A DNA stretch of 64,000 nt from Faecalibacter rhinopitheci (GCF_015234135.1 NZ_JADGIK010000006.1:62001-126000); one strand, 5' to 3'; positions 18,937-28,955 are shown, numbered from the stretch's first letter. Notes: generated by a model from the sequence alone, not told the origin. Translations and numbers: made by a program.

Positions 18937-19624
18937 GTTTAAACAATTTGAGATTTATCAAGATAAAACCGCCATGAAAGTAGGTACAGACGGTGTACTA
19001 CTCGGAGCTTGGTCAAATTTGCAGTCAGGAAATAAAATTCTTGATATTGGTACTGGTACAGGTCTTATTGCATTAATGCTAGCACAACGATTTCCTGAAT
19101 CATATATTACAGCAATAGAATTAGATGATGATGCTTTTCATCAAGCAATAGAAAATTTTACTAACTCAAAATTTTCTAATCAAATATGTGGCGTAAATTC
19201 ATCATTACAAAGCTTTTCTTCTGATCAAAAATTTGATTTAATAGTCAGTAATCCTCCTTTTTTTATTTTGAATGATAGGGTGGATTTTGACGCCCGAAAG
19301 CAAGCTAGGCAACAAGAAACCTTAACTTTTGAAGATTTATTGTTTCATACAGCAAATCTCTTAACGACTCAAGGAACTGCTTGTTTTATTATTCCATATG
19401 ATTTAGAAGATAATTTCATCGCTCTTGCAGCTCAACATAATTTATACCCCAATGAGATTGTTCACGTTAAGGGAAATATAAATAGCTTAATAAAAAGAAG
19501 TTTAATAAATTTAAGTTTTACTGAAAAAGATAAATCAATATCAGAATTAATCATTGAAGTAGAACGTCATCAATATACTAACGAATACATTAACTTAACC
19601 AAAGATTTTTATCTTAAAATGTGA
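18917..19624 (+). CDS. trmN6: tRNA1(Val) (adenine-37-N6)-methyltransferase
   Basis: The 235-residue protein starts with FRFKQFEIYQD and KVGTDGVLLGAW, the signature opening of TrmN6/YfiC, followed by the SAM loop DIGTGTG at 43-49 and the N6-adenine catalytic motif NPPFF at 112-116. The enzyme methylates A37 of tRNA-Val1. It overlaps the upstream histidine kinase by 20 nt and the following methyltransferase gene starts right at its stop. Confidence 0.9.
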   Translation: MSIKPFRFKQFEIYQDKTAMKVGTDGVLLGAWSNLQSGNKILDIGTGTGLIALMLAQRFPESYITAIELDDDAFHQAIENFTNSKFSNQICGVNSSLQSFSSDQKFDLIVSNPPFFILNDRVDFDARKQARQQETLTFEDLLFHTANLLTTQGTACFIIPYDLEDNFIALAAQHNLYPNEIVHVKGNINSLIKRSLINLSFTEKDKSISELIIEVERHQYTNEYINLTKDFYLKM

Positions 19625-19626
19625 TA

Positions 19627-20634
19627 ATGAATACATACCAACTTTATAATTCTACCTATGCTTCCAAAGAAGTAATAAAACTTGATAAAAAATTAAAAAC
19701 TATTGATTTTGATGCACTTAATATATTTGAATATAATCTGAGTTATATTAAGAACATGAAACCTACATTGTTCTATTTTCTTCAGATTTATGACTATACA
19801 ACAAATCTACTGATAGGAAATCAAGATATAAAAGATCAATGGATAATAGATTTTGGTGGAGGTCATGGATTTTTAAGTATATATCTAAAAATGAGAGGTT
19901 TCAATGTTATTTATTGTGATTTTAACGCTAAATCTGTTGAAACTGCTCAAAAAATTAAAGCAGAGATTGGCTTTGGTCCAGATTATTTTATAGAGGGTTC
20001 TTATCAAGAAATAGTAGATTTTGTTCAAACAAAGCAATTAGATGTACATTATTTAATATCCACAGATACGATTGAGCATGTTTACGATTTGAATGAAATG
20101 ATAGGTTGCTTTAGTCAACTAAACAAGCAGCTTAAAATGATATTTACGACAGCATCTAATCCTGAGAATGCAATCAAATCACGAAAATTGCGCCAATCCA
20201 TGGTAAAGTATGAATTAGAAGAAAATTTGCCGTTAAGAAAAAGATTTCTAAAAGAAAACTATCCTGAATTTGATGAAGCTACTATTCAAGATTTAGCTAA
20301 AAACTCACGTGGTTACCGCTATATTGATTTGCCAGATTTTGTTAGTCATTACTTATCTACAAAACAATTTAAACAACTTTCTATTGATGGATATAATACC
20401 TGCGAGCCTAAATATGGTGAATGGTTGGAAAGGATTTTACCATTAGAGGATTATCAAAAATTAGCAAAAAAATATAGCTTTGATTTACAAATAAATAATG
20501 GGTTTTATTGTCAGATAGATAAGTTTGGAATGAAAGGAAAAGTGGTTCAAATGCTGAATAGATTTAACTTAAAAAATAATAAATCAGGTCAATTTTTAGC
20601 GCCATTTATTACGTTAAAATATAGTAGATCATAA
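19627..20634 (+). CDS. Class I SAM-dependent methyltransferase, substrate unknown
   Basis: From the ATG at 19627 the product is 335 residues; a GTG start at 19621 that overlaps the previous stop is possible. A glycine-rich SAM loop WIIDFGGGHGF lies at about 72-82, followed by CDF at the end of the next strand (motif II acidic residue) and a DTIEHVYDL motif at about 146. The C-terminal third (KYGEWLERILP) shows no domain I recognise. It ends at a strong terminator. Small-molecule or sugar methylation is possible, but nothing in the sequence decides this. Confidence 0.7.
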   Translation: MNTYQLYNSTYASKEVIKLDKKLKTIDFDALNIFEYNLSYIKNMKPTLFYFLQIYDYTTNLLIGNQDIKDQWIIDFGGGHGFLSIYLKMRGFNVIYCDFNAKSVETAQKIKAEIGFGPDYFIEGSYQEIVDFVQTKQLDVHYLISTDTIEHVYDLNEMIGCFSQLNKQLKMIFTTASNPENAIKSRKLRQSMVKYELEENLPLRKRFLKENYPEFDEATIQDLAKNSRGYRYIDLPDFVSHYLSTKQFKQLSIDGYNTCEPKYGEWLERILPLEDYQKLAKKYSFDLQINNGFYCQIDKFGMKGKVVQMLNRFNLKNNKSGQFLAPFITLKYSRS

Positions 20635-20640
20635 AATAAA

Positions 20641-20673
20641 AAAACGCTCAATTACATCGTAATTGAGCGTTTT
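20641..20673. terminator. Bidirectional terminator between the methyltransferase gene and pckA
   Basis: AAAACGCTCAATTAC, loop ATC, GTAATTGAGCGTTTT: a perfect 15-bp stem in the 59-bp gap of two convergent genes, with A/T tracts on both sides. Confidence 0.9.
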
Positions 20674-20693
20674 GTAATAATATATAAATCTGA

Positions 20694-22265
20694 TTAGATT
20701 AATGGTCCTCCTGATAATAATTCTGGAGTTGCAAATTCTGCAAATTTTTCAAAATTCTTTTTGAATTTATCTGCTAAAATTTGTGCATTTTCTTCATAGG
20801 CTTCTTCAGAAGCAAAAGAAGTAGCTGGATTTAATTTTTCAGCATCCACACCTTCTATGGCAACTGGAACTTCAAATCCGAAGAATTTATCTTGCTTAAA
20901 TTCAGCATTATCTAACTCTCCGTTTAATGCTGCATTAATAACTGCACGTGTATCTTTTAAAGACATACGTTTCTTTTGTCCATTCCATCCTGTATTAATT
21001 AACCAAACATTAACACCAGTTTCTTCAACTTTTGCGCTCAACATTTCAGCATATTTAGTTGGATGTAAAGGCATAAAAGGTGCACCAAAACAAGAAGAGA
21101 ATGTTGTCTGAGGCTCCGTAATTCCAGCTTCAGTTCCAGCAACTTTTGAAGTATATCCTGAGATAAATAAATAAGCAGCTTGCTGTGGATTTAACTTAGC
21201 AATAGGAGGAAAAACACCATATGCATCAAAAGATAAGAAGAAAATATTTTTAGGATTTTTTCCTACTGATGGTTGAGCGATATTTTCAATATAATCAATA
21301 GGGTAAGAAACACGTGTATTTTCAGTTATATCTGTATTTGCAAAGTCAACTTCTTTAGTTCCCTCAACATATCCACAGTTTTCTAATAAAGCTCCTTCTT
21401 TAATTGCTCCATAAATTTCTGGTTCACCTTCTGCAGATAAGTTAATTACTTTTGCATAACATCCACCTTCAAAGTTAAAAACAGTATTATCTGCTGTCCA
21501 TCCATGCTCATCATCACCGATTAATCGACGACTTTTATCTGCTGATAAAGTAGTTTTACCTGTACCCGATAAACCAAAGAACATCGCTGTATCTCCGTTT
21601 TCACCAGAGTTTGCTGAACAGTGCATTGGTAAAGTGTTTTTATCAACTGGCATAATAAAGTTTAAGGCAGAAAAAATTCCTTTTTTCATTTCTCCTGTAT
21701 AACCAGTACCACCATTTAAAACAATTTTACGTTTAAAATTTAAAATTGAAAAGTTATGTTGTCTAGTTCCATCATTTTCAGAATCAGCAACAAAAGTTGG
21801 GGCATTAATAATAGTCCAATCAGAATCACCGAAATTAGCTAATTCTTCTTCACTTGGACGAATAAACATGTTATAGATAAATAAATTGGCTCCTGGAGTT
21901 TCAGTAATTGCTCTAATTTTAGTTTTGAAACGGTCATCAGCACAAGCAAAAGCATCACGAACATAAATGTCTTTTCCGCTTAAGTGTTTAACAACTTTAT
22001 CGTATAATGCATCAAATTTTTCTGAGTCAAAAGGTATATTGATGTTTCCATCCCACCATACAGAATTTTCTGTTATATCATCTTTTACAATAAAGCGGTC
22101 TTTTGGTGAGCGTCCTGTAAATTCTCCTGTTAAGATATTAACTGCTCCCGATGAAGTAACTTCACCTTGTCCCGTCTCAACCATTTTCTTTGTTAACTCT
22201 TCTGGAGATAATTGATAATGTGTCGTGGAATTTAAAATTCCGTAATTTGCCAATTCTACACTCAT
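20694..22265 (-). CDS. pckA: Phosphoenolpyruvate carboxykinase (ATP)
   Basis: The 523-residue enzyme has the ATP-type signature: GLSGTGKTTLS kinase-1a loop at 231-241, FNFEGGCYAKVI at about 264-275 and the metal-binding LIGDDEHGW at about 248-256. It converts oxaloacetate to PEP in gluconeogenesis. Length is typical. A minus-strand TAAATTTG box at 22320-22313 is a candidate promoter, giving a leader of about 45 nt; the nearest upstream TTG is 16 nt away, slightly short of the usual spacing. Confidence 0.98.
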   Translation of the reverse strand: MSVELANYGILNSTTHYQLSPEELTKKMVETGQGEVTSSGAVNILTGEFTGRSPKDRFIVKDDITENSVWWDGNINIPFDSEKFDALYDKVVKHLSGKDIYVRDAFACADDRFKTKIRAITETPGANLFIYNMFIRPSEEELANFGDSDWTIINAPTFVADSENDGTRQHNFSILNFKRKIVLNGGTGYTGEMKKGIFSALNFIMPVDKNTLPMHCSANSGENGDTAMFFGLSGTGKTTLSADKSRRLIGDDEHGWTADNTVFNFEGGCYAKVINLSAEGEPEIYGAIKEGALLENCGYVEGTKEVDFANTDITENTRVSYPIDYIENIAQPSVGKNPKNIFFLSFDAYGVFPPIAKLNPQQAAYLFISGYTSKVAGTEAGITEPQTTFSSCFGAPFMPLHPTKYAEMLSAKVEETGVNVWLINTGWNGQKKRMSLKDTRAVINAALNGELDNAEFKQDKFFGFEVPVAIEGVDAEKLNPATSFASEEAYEENAQILADKFKKNFEKFAEFATPELLSGGPLI

Positions 22266-22312
22266 TTTTGTGATTTTATATAGTTTTTTTAGAATTTAGA
22301 TAGATTATCGCA

Positions 22313-22320
22313 CAAATTTA
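22313..22320 (-). promoter_or_regulatory. -7 promoter box for pckA
   Basis: TAAATTTG on the minus strand matches TAnnTTTG, 47 nt before the pckA ATG. A TTG lies 16 nt further upstream (22339-22337), just under the usual 17-23 spacing. Confidence 0.5.
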
Positions 22321-22429
22321 AATAAAAAATAGCATACAATTTTTGATTTATGTCATTTACTTAAACGTTTTCGTAAAGCAAAAAATGTTATATATTTAAT
22401 GCTTGCTATGCATGCATATAAAAAAAAAC

Positions 22430-22458
22430 TTGGATATCATTTAAGTTTTCTATTTTTG
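22430..22458 (+). promoter_or_regulatory. Bacteroidota-type promoter for acpP-fabF-rnc
   Basis: TTG at 22430-22432 and TATTTTTG at 22451-22458 are separated by 18 nt, an exact match to the -33/-7 consensus (TTG, 17-23 nt, TAnnTTTG). The predicted leader before the acpP ATG is about 27 nt. Confidence 0.75.
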
Positions 22459-22490
22459 CATTAGTTTACAACAATTAAAATTAGAATATT

Positions 22491-22727
22491 ATGTCTGACA
22501 TTACATCAAGAGTGAAAGCGATTATCGTAGATAAGTTAGGAGTTGATGAAAGCGAAGTAACTTTAGAAGCAAGCTTCACAAACGATTTAGGAGCTGATTC
22601 ATTAGATACAGTTGAATTAATCATGGAATTCGAAAAAGAATTTGATATCCAAATTCCAGACGATCAAGCTGAGAAAATTGCTACTGTAGGTCAAGCTGTT
22701 AGATACATCGAAGACTTAAACAAGTAA
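22491..22727 (+). CDS. acpP: Acyl carrier protein
   Basis: This 78-residue acidic protein carries the phosphopantetheine attachment site [12 protein letters not shown] with Ser37, and the usual four-helix ACP length. It shuttles acyl chains in fatty acid synthesis, and fabF follows 16 nt downstream. Codon choice (TTA, GAA, CCA) is like that of other highly expressed genes here. Confidence 0.98.
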   Translation: MSDITSRVKAIIVDKLGVDESEVTLEASFTNDLGADSLDTVELIMEFEKEFDIQIPDDQAEKIATVGQAVRYIEDLNK

Positions 22728-22743
22728 TAGTTCCCTATTCTAT

Positions 22744-23997
22744 ATGGAATTAAAAAGAGTAGTAGTAACAGGTTTAGGCGCCTTTACACCAATCGGAAAT
22801 ACTTACCAAGAATTTTGGGAAGCTTTAAAGAGTGGTGTAAGCGGCGCTGCGCCTATTACGCTATTTGATGCGAGTCTGTTTAAAACTCAATTTGCGTGCG
22901 AAGTTAAAAACTTTACTCTGACTGATCATTTTGATCGTAAAGAAGCGCGTAAATTAGACCGTTGCGCCCAATTAGGGATTATTGCAGCAAGAGAAGCAAT
23001 TTTAAACAGTGGTATCCTTGAGGATTCTAACGTAAACAAAGAGCGTATTGGTGTAATTTGGGGTTCAGGTATTGGTGGTATCAAAACCTTTGAAGAAGAA
23101 GTTACTGCTTACGCAACAGGAAATGGAACTCCACGTTTCAATCCTTTCTTCATCCCAAAAATGATTGCAGATATTACTCCAGGTCATATCTCAATGGAAT
23201 TTGGCCTTATGGGACCAAATTATACAACTGTTTCAGCTTGTGCTTCATCAACGAACGCTATTATCGATGCGTATATGCTATTACAATTAGGTAAAGCAGA
23301 CGCAATCGTTACAGGTGGATCGGAAGCCGCAATTACTGAATCTAGTATTGGTGGATTCAATGCCTTACACGCTTTATCAACACGTAATGATGATCCTAAA
23401 ACGGCTTCTCGTCCTTTCGACAAAGACCGTGATGGATTTATTATGGGTGAAGGTGGTGGATGTATTATTCTTGAAGAATATGAGCACGCAATTGCTCGTG
23501 GAGCCACTATCTATGCAGAACTAGTAGGTACAGGTCTGTCTGCCGATGCTCATCATTTAACAGCTCCACATCCAGAAGGGTTGGGTGCGTTTAATGTGAT
23601 GAAAAATGCAGTAGAAGATGCTGGTATCCAATTAGCAGATATTGATCATATCAATATGCATGGAACATCAACTCCTTTGGGAGATATAGCAGAATCAAAA
23701 GCAATCACTAAATTATTTGGTGAACATGCATACAATATTCAAATTAACTCAACTAAATCTATGACAGGTCATCTTTTAGGTGCCGCAGGGATTGTAGAAG
23801 CTATTGCAGCGGTTAGTTCAGTACAAAATGATATTGTACCTCCAACAATTAATCATTTTACGGATGATGAAAATCTTGATCCAAAAATTGATTATACATT
23901 CAATGTAGCAAAAGAAAGAGTAGTTAACTACGCTTTGAGTAATACATTTGGATTTGGTGGACATAATGCATGTGTGATATTTAAGAAGTATAAGTAA
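22744..23997 (+). CDS. fabF: Beta-ketoacyl-ACP synthase II
   Basis: The 417-residue enzyme has the KAS active site: Cys166 in VSACASSTN, His306 in NMHGTSTP and His343 in MTGHLLGAAG. It elongates acyl-ACP with malonyl-ACP. It sits directly after acpP and its stop overlaps the start of rnc by one base (TAATG), so the genes are translationally coupled. Confidence 0.98.
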   Translation: MELKRVVVTGLGAFTPIGNTYQEFWEALKSGVSGAAPITLFDASLFKTQFACEVKNFTLTDHFDRKEARKLDRCAQLGIIAAREAILNSGILEDSNVNKERIGVIWGSGIGGIKTFEEEVTAYATGNGTPRFNPFFIPKMIADITPGHISMEFGLMGPNYTTVSACASSTNAIIDAYMLLQLGKADAIVTGGSEAAITESSIGGFNALHALSTRNDDPKTASRPFDKDRDGFIMGEGGGCIILEEYEHAIARGATIYAELVGTGLSADAHHLTAPHPEGLGAFNVMKNAVEDAGIQLADIDHINMHGTSTPLGDIAESKAITKLFGEHAYNIQINSTKSMTGHLLGAAGIVEAIAAVSSVQNDIVPPTINHFTDDENLDPKIDYTFNVAKERVVNYALSNTFGFGGHNACVIFKKYK

Positions 23998-24749
23998 TGT
24001 TTTTCTTAAAAAATTTATTTTCTTTCAAAAAAAAACAAGTTGATTCGTCAACTGGAGATCCTTTTATTGATTTTTTATACTCAATATTAGGGTATTATCC
24101 ATCGAATGTGAAAATATTCGAGGAAGCCTTTACCCATCGATCTGCTCAAAAGAAAGATGAGCAAGGAAATAGTATAAATTTTGAGAGATTAGAATTTTTA
24201 GGAGATGCATTACTTGGTGCTTCGGCTGCCACACACTTATATAAAGAAGCTCCAGATCAACAAGAGGGTTATCTAACGAAAATGCGCTCAAAAATTGTTT
24301 CTAGAAAACAATTAAATTCAATATCTAAACAGTTGGGGTTATTAGATCATTTAGAGCCTAAAAACAATCATTCTAATCTTGGAGAAGATGTAAATGGAGA
24401 TTTGTTAGAAGCTTTAGTTGGTGCAATCTATGTGGATAATGGGATAAAAGCTGTAGAAACTTTTATTAAAACTAAAATTATCGAACCTTATGCGGATTTA
24501 GAAAGACTAGAGCATACTATTACTAGCCATAAATCTTTGGTGTTGGAATGGAGTCAAAAAACTAGAAATACGCTAAGATTCAATACTTTTGAAGAACAAA
24601 ATGCAGAAGATCTACAAGTGTTTGTATCTGTTATACGCCTAAATGATAAAGTAATTTCAAAAGGCAGAGGAACATCAAAGAAAAAAGCTGAAGAAAGCGC
24701 TTCGAAAAGAGCCTATTATTCGCTTCAAAAGAAAATGGAAAATATATAA
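23997..24749 (+). CDS. rnc: Ribonuclease III
   Basis: The 250-residue protein has the RNase III signature NFERLEFLGDALL at about 61-73, the second catalytic acidic cluster GDLLEALVGAIYVD at about 140-153, and a C-terminal dsRNA-binding domain (about 178-246, ending GTSKKKAEESASKRAYY). It cleaves double-stranded RNA in rRNA maturation. The acpP-fabF-rnc order is common in Bacteroidota. A short N-terminal extension of about 20 residues precedes the RNase domain. Confidence 0.96.
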   Translation: MFFLKNLFSFKKKQVDSSTGDPFIDFLYSILGYYPSNVKIFEEAFTHRSAQKKDEQGNSINFERLEFLGDALLGASAATHLYKEAPDQQEGYLTKMRSKIVSRKQLNSISKQLGLLDHLEPKNNHSNLGEDVNGDLLEALVGAIYVDNGIKAVETFIKTKIIEPYADLERLEHTITSHKSLVLEWSQKTRNTLRFNTFEEQNAEDLQVFVSVIRLNDKVISKGRGTSKKKAEESASKRAYYSLQKKMENI

Positions 24750-24753
24750 TTGA

Positions 24754-25212
24754 ATGGCTGAATACCTCTTATTGGATGATTTTATTGACTTTCAATTAGT
24801 AGGAGTTAATTCATCTTTTGAATCATCTTTTCAATTCATATATCATCTAAATCAACAGTTTGAAACAAGATTTCAGCGAATTAATGATTTAGATATCTTA
24901 ATTAATCAACAAGAATTCTTTTTTTCGACCTTCTATTGGTACGATGTTTTTAATAAGATAGATTATCATATTATTAAAAATAGACCAACAGAGTCGATAT
25001 CAAAAAATAAAGGGGTAAATTTATCTCAACTTTTTCCTGCAGATTTTCCTTTGGTATCAGAATATGATGAGTGTAATTATATTCTGAAAATTACAGGATG
25101 GGATGAGGATGTTACAGATTTGAAATTACCTTTCAAAACCACTAACTTTATTGATAAATTAAAAATTTATGATATTGAAGATATCCGCGATGCAGATAGA
25201 TTGATATTTTAA
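24754..25212 (+). CDS. IPExxxVDY-family protein, divergent
   Basis: This 152-residue protein sits 4 nt after rnc and before pyruvate kinase, the place where Flavobacteriia carry the small IPExxxVDY family. It starts with LLLDDFIDFQLVGVNSS, typical of that family, and ends ADRLIF, like the usual KSK-NLIF ending. The naming motif, however, is degenerate here: the matching stretch reads VSEYDECNYILKI at about 97-109. Function unknown. Confidence 0.7.
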   Translation: MAEYLLLDDFIDFQLVGVNSSFESSFQFIYHLNQQFETRFQRINDLDILINQQEFFFSTFYWYDVFNKIDYHIIKNRPTESISKNKGVNLSQLFPADFPLVSEYDECNYILKITGWDEDVTDLKLPFKTTNFIDKLKIYDIEDIRDADRLIF

Positions 25213-25248
25213 ATTTAAAATAAGAGTACAAAAAAAGGGAAAACTATT

Positions 25249-26691
25249 ATGGTATACGATAAAAGCTATCTAAAAAAGACTAAAATTGTTGCTACACTTG
25301 GTCCAGCAACTGAGCGTCGTGAAGTAATTTTAGAAATGATGAAAAAAGGTACGGATGTATTTCGTGTTAATTTTTCTCATGCAGATTACGAAGACGTAAA
25401 AAATAAAATTGAAACTATTCATCAATTAAACGAAGAATTCGGGTATAATACAGCTGTGTTAGCTGACTTACAAGGTCCAAAATTACGTATTGGTAAAATG
25501 GAGCACGAAGACTTTGTGATAAATGATGGTGATATATTAACGTTTACAAACGAAAATGTAATCGGTACAAAGGAAAAAGTGTACATGACTTACAAAAAGT
25601 TTGCACAAGATGTACAAGTTGGGGAAAATATCTTAATTGATGATGGAAAATTAATTTTTGAGGTAATTGAAACTAACGGAACTGATATCGTTAAAGCAAG
25701 AACAATCCAAGGTGGACCATTACGTTCTAAAAAAGGGGTTAATCTTCCAAATACAAAGATTTCTTTACCTGCTTTAACAGAAAAAGATAAAGAAGACGCA
25801 ATTTTTGCCATTCAAAATAAAGTAGATTGGTTTGCATTATCATTTGTTCGTACAGGACAAGATGTTGTTGATTTGCAAGAATTTATTAGTGAACATGCAG
25901 GTTTTAAAATTCCTATTATCTCTAAAATTGAAAAGCCAGAAGCTTTAGAAAATATTGATGATATCTTAGTTCATTCAGATGGATTAATGGTAGCTCGTGG
26001 AGATTTAGGAGTAGAAGTTCCTTTCGAAATTGTACCAAAAGCACAAAAGGAATTAATCGACAAAGCTAAATTAGCGCGTAAACCAGTTATCGTTGCTACG
26101 CAAATGATGGAGACAATGATTTCTAGTTTAACTCCTACTCGTGCAGAGGTTTCAGATGTTGCAAATGCAGTATTTGATGGAGCAGATGCAGTAATGCTAT
26201 CAGGGGAAACTTCAGTTGGTTTATATCCAATTCAAGTGATTGAAAAGATGACGAAAATTCTTCAAACAGTTGAAGATGATAGCCATATCAATGTTCCTGA
26301 ACATAAACCACAAAATAGAAATGAACGTTTCGTAACAGATATCGTTTGTTACAATGCAGCTAAAATGGTTTCACATACCGATGCAAAAGCAATTGCTACA
26401 TTAACGTATTCTGGGTATACAGCTTTCCAAATTTCATCTCACCGTCCAAATGCTTTTATCTTGGTTTTCAACCCAAGTAAACGTATTAATCGTATGTTGA
26501 ATTTACTATGGGGAGTAAAATCTATTAACTACGATCCACGCGATACATCTACGGACCAAACGGTAACGGAGGTTAATATCTTAGCAAAAAATCACGGTTA
26601 TGTAGATTATGGTGATTATATGGTAAACTTAAATGCAATGCCAGCTTTCGAGAAAGGAATCACAAATACATTACGTATTTCGATGGTTTAA
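25249..26691 (+). CDS. pyk: Pyruvate kinase
   Basis: The 480-residue enzyme shows TKIVATLGPAT at about 10-20, the active-site signature PIISKIEKPEALENIDDIL at about 223-241, MVARGDLGVEVP at about 247-258 and the ATQMMETMI region at about 284. It converts PEP and ADP to pyruvate and ATP. It is separated from the IPExxxVDY gene by 36 nt and ends before a clear terminator. Confidence 0.98.
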   Translation: MVYDKSYLKKTKIVATLGPATERREVILEMMKKGTDVFRVNFSHADYEDVKNKIETIHQLNEEFGYNTAVLADLQGPKLRIGKMEHEDFVINDGDILTFTNENVIGTKEKVYMTYKKFAQDVQVGENILIDDGKLIFEVIETNGTDIVKARTIQGGPLRSKKGVNLPNTKISLPALTEKDKEDAIFAIQNKVDWFALSFVRTGQDVVDLQEFISEHAGFKIPIISKIEKPEALENIDDILVHSDGLMVARGDLGVEVPFEIVPKAQKELIDKAKLARKPVIVATQMMETMISSLTPTRAEVSDVANAVFDGADAVMLSGETSVGLYPIQVIEKMTKILQTVEDDSHINVPEHKPQNRNERFVTDIVCYNAAKMVSHTDAKAIATLTYSGYTAFQISSHRPNAFILVFNPSKRINRMLNLLWGVKSINYDPRDTSTDQTVTEVNILAKNHGYVDYGDYMVNLNAMPAFEKGITNTLRISMV

Positions 26692-26716
26692 TCTTTTTGA
26701 TAAGAATAAAATATAC

Positions 26717-26750
26717 AATCCTTTTAGGCTTCGGCTTGAAAGGATTTTTT
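26717..26750 (+). terminator. Terminator after pyk
   Basis: AATCCTTTTAGGC, loop TTCG, GCTTGAAAGGATT followed by a T-run: a 13-bp stem with two G-T wobbles closed by a stable UUCG tetraloop. Confidence 0.88.
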
Positions 26751-26775
26751 TATTGATGAATATCCACGTTAAAAC

Positions 26776-26807
26776 TTGTCTATTCAGTTGAATAATTGTT
26801 AAATTTG
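26776..26807 (+). promoter_or_regulatory. Bacteroidota-type promoter for pheS
   Basis: TTG at 26776-26778, 21 nt, TAAATTTG at 26800-26807. Transcription would start near 26812, 17 nt before the ATG at 26829. This rules out the TTG at 26796 as the start of translation. Confidence 0.75.
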
Positions 26808-26828
26808 TATCCAAATCGGTTTAAAATT

Positions 26829-27848
26829 ATGATTGACCAAATCAAACAATATATAGAAGAAGTGAAAAACTTCCATTCGACAAATGCTGCCGAAATTGAG
26901 GAGTTTAGAATTAAATTTTTAGGTAAAAAAGGAATTTTAAATGACTTGTTTGCACAATTCAAAGCAGTTCCTAACGAAGAGAAGAAAGAATTTGGTCAAG
27001 TTGTTAATGAATTAAAAACATTGGCGACAGAAAAATCAACAGTTCTTAAAAACGAAATCTCTAGCGAAGGTACAACGGATGCAGGTTTAGATTTAACTCG
27101 TCCAGGAGAGCCAATGCCTTTAGGATCTCGTCATCCAATCAACATTACAAAAAACAGAATTTTAGAAATTTTCAAACGTATTGGTTTTGGTGTTTCTGAA
27201 GGTCCAGAAATTGAGGATGATTGGCATAACTTTACAGCATTAAATTTACCAACATATCACCCAGCACGTGATATGCAAGATACATTCTTTATAGAGCAAG
27301 ATCCAGATATCGTTTTACGTACACATACTTCGTCTGTACAAATTCGTCATATGGAAAACAACGAACCACCAATGCGTTTCTTAGCGCCAGGTCGTGTTTA
27401 CCGTAACGAAGCGATTTCTTCTCGTTCTCATATGATGTTCCACCAAATAGAAGGTTTATACATCGATAAAGGAGTTTCTTTTGCAGATTTAAAGCAAACA
27501 TTAAGCTACTTTACACAAGAGTTATTCGGAAAATCAGAAATTCGTTTACGTCCTTCTTACTTCCCGTTTACAGAACCATCTGCTGAAGTTGATGTGTATT
27601 GGGGATTAGAAACTGAAACAGATTACCGAATGACAAAAGGTACTGGATGGTTAGAAATTATGGGATGTGGTATGATTGATCCTAATGTATTGAAAAATGT
27701 AAATATCGATCCAGAAGTTTATTCTGGTTACGCATTCGGTATGGGAATCGAGCGTATTGCGTTGTTATTATACCAAATTGGTGATATCCGTTTATACACA
27801 GAAAATGATGTTCGTTTCTTAGAGCAATTCAAAGCTGAATTATTCTAA
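26829..27848 (+). CDS. pheS: Phenylalanine-tRNA ligase, alpha subunit
   Basis: From the ATG at 26829 the product is 339 residues: an N-terminal coiled coil (about 1-80), then the class II synthetase core with GSRHPIN (motif near 105), motif 2 [20 protein letters not shown] at about 190-209 and motif 3 [18 protein letters not shown] at about 300-317. It charges tRNA-Phe together with PheT, which is not in the window. The reading frame extends upstream to a TTG, but the promoter box lies there. A terminator follows directly, so pheS is transcribed alone. Confidence 0.97.
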   Translation: MIDQIKQYIEEVKNFHSTNAAEIEEFRIKFLGKKGILNDLFAQFKAVPNEEKKEFGQVVNELKTLATEKSTVLKNEISSEGTTDAGLDLTRPGEPMPLGSRHPINITKNRILEIFKRIGFGVSEGPEIEDDWHNFTALNLPTYHPARDMQDTFFIEQDPDIVLRTHTSSVQIRHMENNEPPMRFLAPGRVYRNEAISSRSHMMFHQIEGLYIDKGVSFADLKQTLSYFTQELFGKSEIRLRPSYFPFTEPSAEVDVYWGLETETDYRMTKGTGWLEIMGCGMIDPNVLKNVNIDPEVYSGYAFGMGIERIALLLYQIGDIRLYTENDVRFLEQFKAELF

Positions 27849-27869
27849 TTATAGAACTAAATAATATTG

Positions 27870-27897
27870 AAAAAGGAACTCTTATGAGTTCCTTTTT
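27870..27897. terminator. Bidirectional terminator after pheS
   Basis: AAAAGGAACTC, loop TTAT, GAGTTCCTTTT, 11-bp perfect stem with T-runs on both strands. The stop codon of the convergent binding-protein gene lies at its right edge. Confidence 0.88.
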
Positions 27898-28955
27898 TAT
27901 TTTAATTGTTGATAGAAGTAGAGTTCATAGTTTGGGAATAAATTAGGATAAAATATCTTACCTAAGTCATTTAAAATAATATCTGGTCGAACAATTCCCG
28001 TTTCATAATAATCTTGCGCACCATTAGGTAAACTTCTTTTGTTAGAATTATATATTTCTCCATTTTTATACGCATCAAACCAAATATAATTTGGGTAAGC
28101 AGCCTTCATTTGTGCTAAATTTTCATAAGTGGGATTTATCCAATGCGTCGCATTTTTCCCGGCAGCATATACTTCTTCAAAAGTAAGATTTAATGCATTT
28201 TTGCCCGTTTCATCGTGATAAATATAATTCCCTTTCGCATCTTCAATCAATTTAGCTTGTAAAGCGTTTCCAGGAGGCAAATACCAAATATCTCCGTACA
28301 TTGAATTCACTAAAGTTGAAACATTACCTGTTCCTTTGGATTGTATAATTGTTTTAATTGAGTCATATTTATTAGACGTATTTTCAAATTTTGATTTTGC
28401 TAATTGATCTTTTTTTAAAATTTTCCCAAACACTTTTATATATTCTAATCTTCCCAAAGGATCATTCTCTTTATATTCATCGATGTAAAGAATTTTTACT
28501 CCATTTTGTTCTAGTTGTTCATGATATTTTGCTAAAGTTGGATTTGAACTTGCAATAATTAATTGAGGTCGATGTTTTAAAATCGTTTCAACGTATAATT
28601 CATTTGAGTTACCAATTTCAAGAATACTTTTATGAGCTATTTTATCGCCTATTTTCGTATTATAAATATAATCTGCATCCACAACACCTCGAATTGTTGA
28701 GATAGCCTCTAATTCGTCTAAATACGCAATTGCAGCAGTTGTTTCTACCATTATTTTACTAATAGGCAGTTCTGCTTCTAGAAATACTGTTTTATTTCCG
28801 TTTGATTCTATGATTAATGAGTTATTAGTTTCTTGAATTGTTATATTCTTAGCGAAATTTAATTCGAATAAATCTGAAGATTTATTTTCATCTTTTGTGT
28901 TAGTACAAGCAAAAAATGAAAAAAGTATAGTAGTTACAAATAATTTTTTAGTCAT
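27897..28955 (-). CDS. ABC transporter substrate-binding lipoprotein (BtuF/FepB type)
   Basis: The 352-residue product has a lipobox (SFFAC, Cys17) and then the fold of cluster A-2 periplasmic binding proteins: EAISTIRGVVDADY (about 82), ETILKHRPQLIIASS (about 125-139), EYKENDPLGRLEYIKVFGKIL (about 165) and PDIILNDLGKIFYPN near the end. Relatives bind cobalamin, heme or iron-siderophores. No permease or ATPase gene lies next to it, so the partners must be elsewhere. Ligand cannot be told from sequence. Confidence 0.8.
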   Translation of the reverse strand: MTKKLFVTTILFSFFACTNTKDENKSSDLFELNFAKNITIQETNNSLIIESNGNKTVFLEAELPISKIMVETTAAIAYLDELEAISTIRGVVDADYIYNTKIGDKIAHKSILEIGNSNELYVETILKHRPQLIIASSNPTLAKYHEQLEQNGVKILYIDEYKENDPLGRLEYIKVFGKILKKDQLAKSKFENTSNKYDSIKTIIQSKGTGNVSTLVNSMYGDIWYLPPGNALQAKLIEDAKGNYIYHDETGKNALNLTFEEVYAAGKNATHWINPTYENLAQMKAAYPNYIWFDAYKNGEIYNSNKRSLPNGAQDYYETGIVRPDIILNDLGKIFYPNLFPNYELYFYQQLK

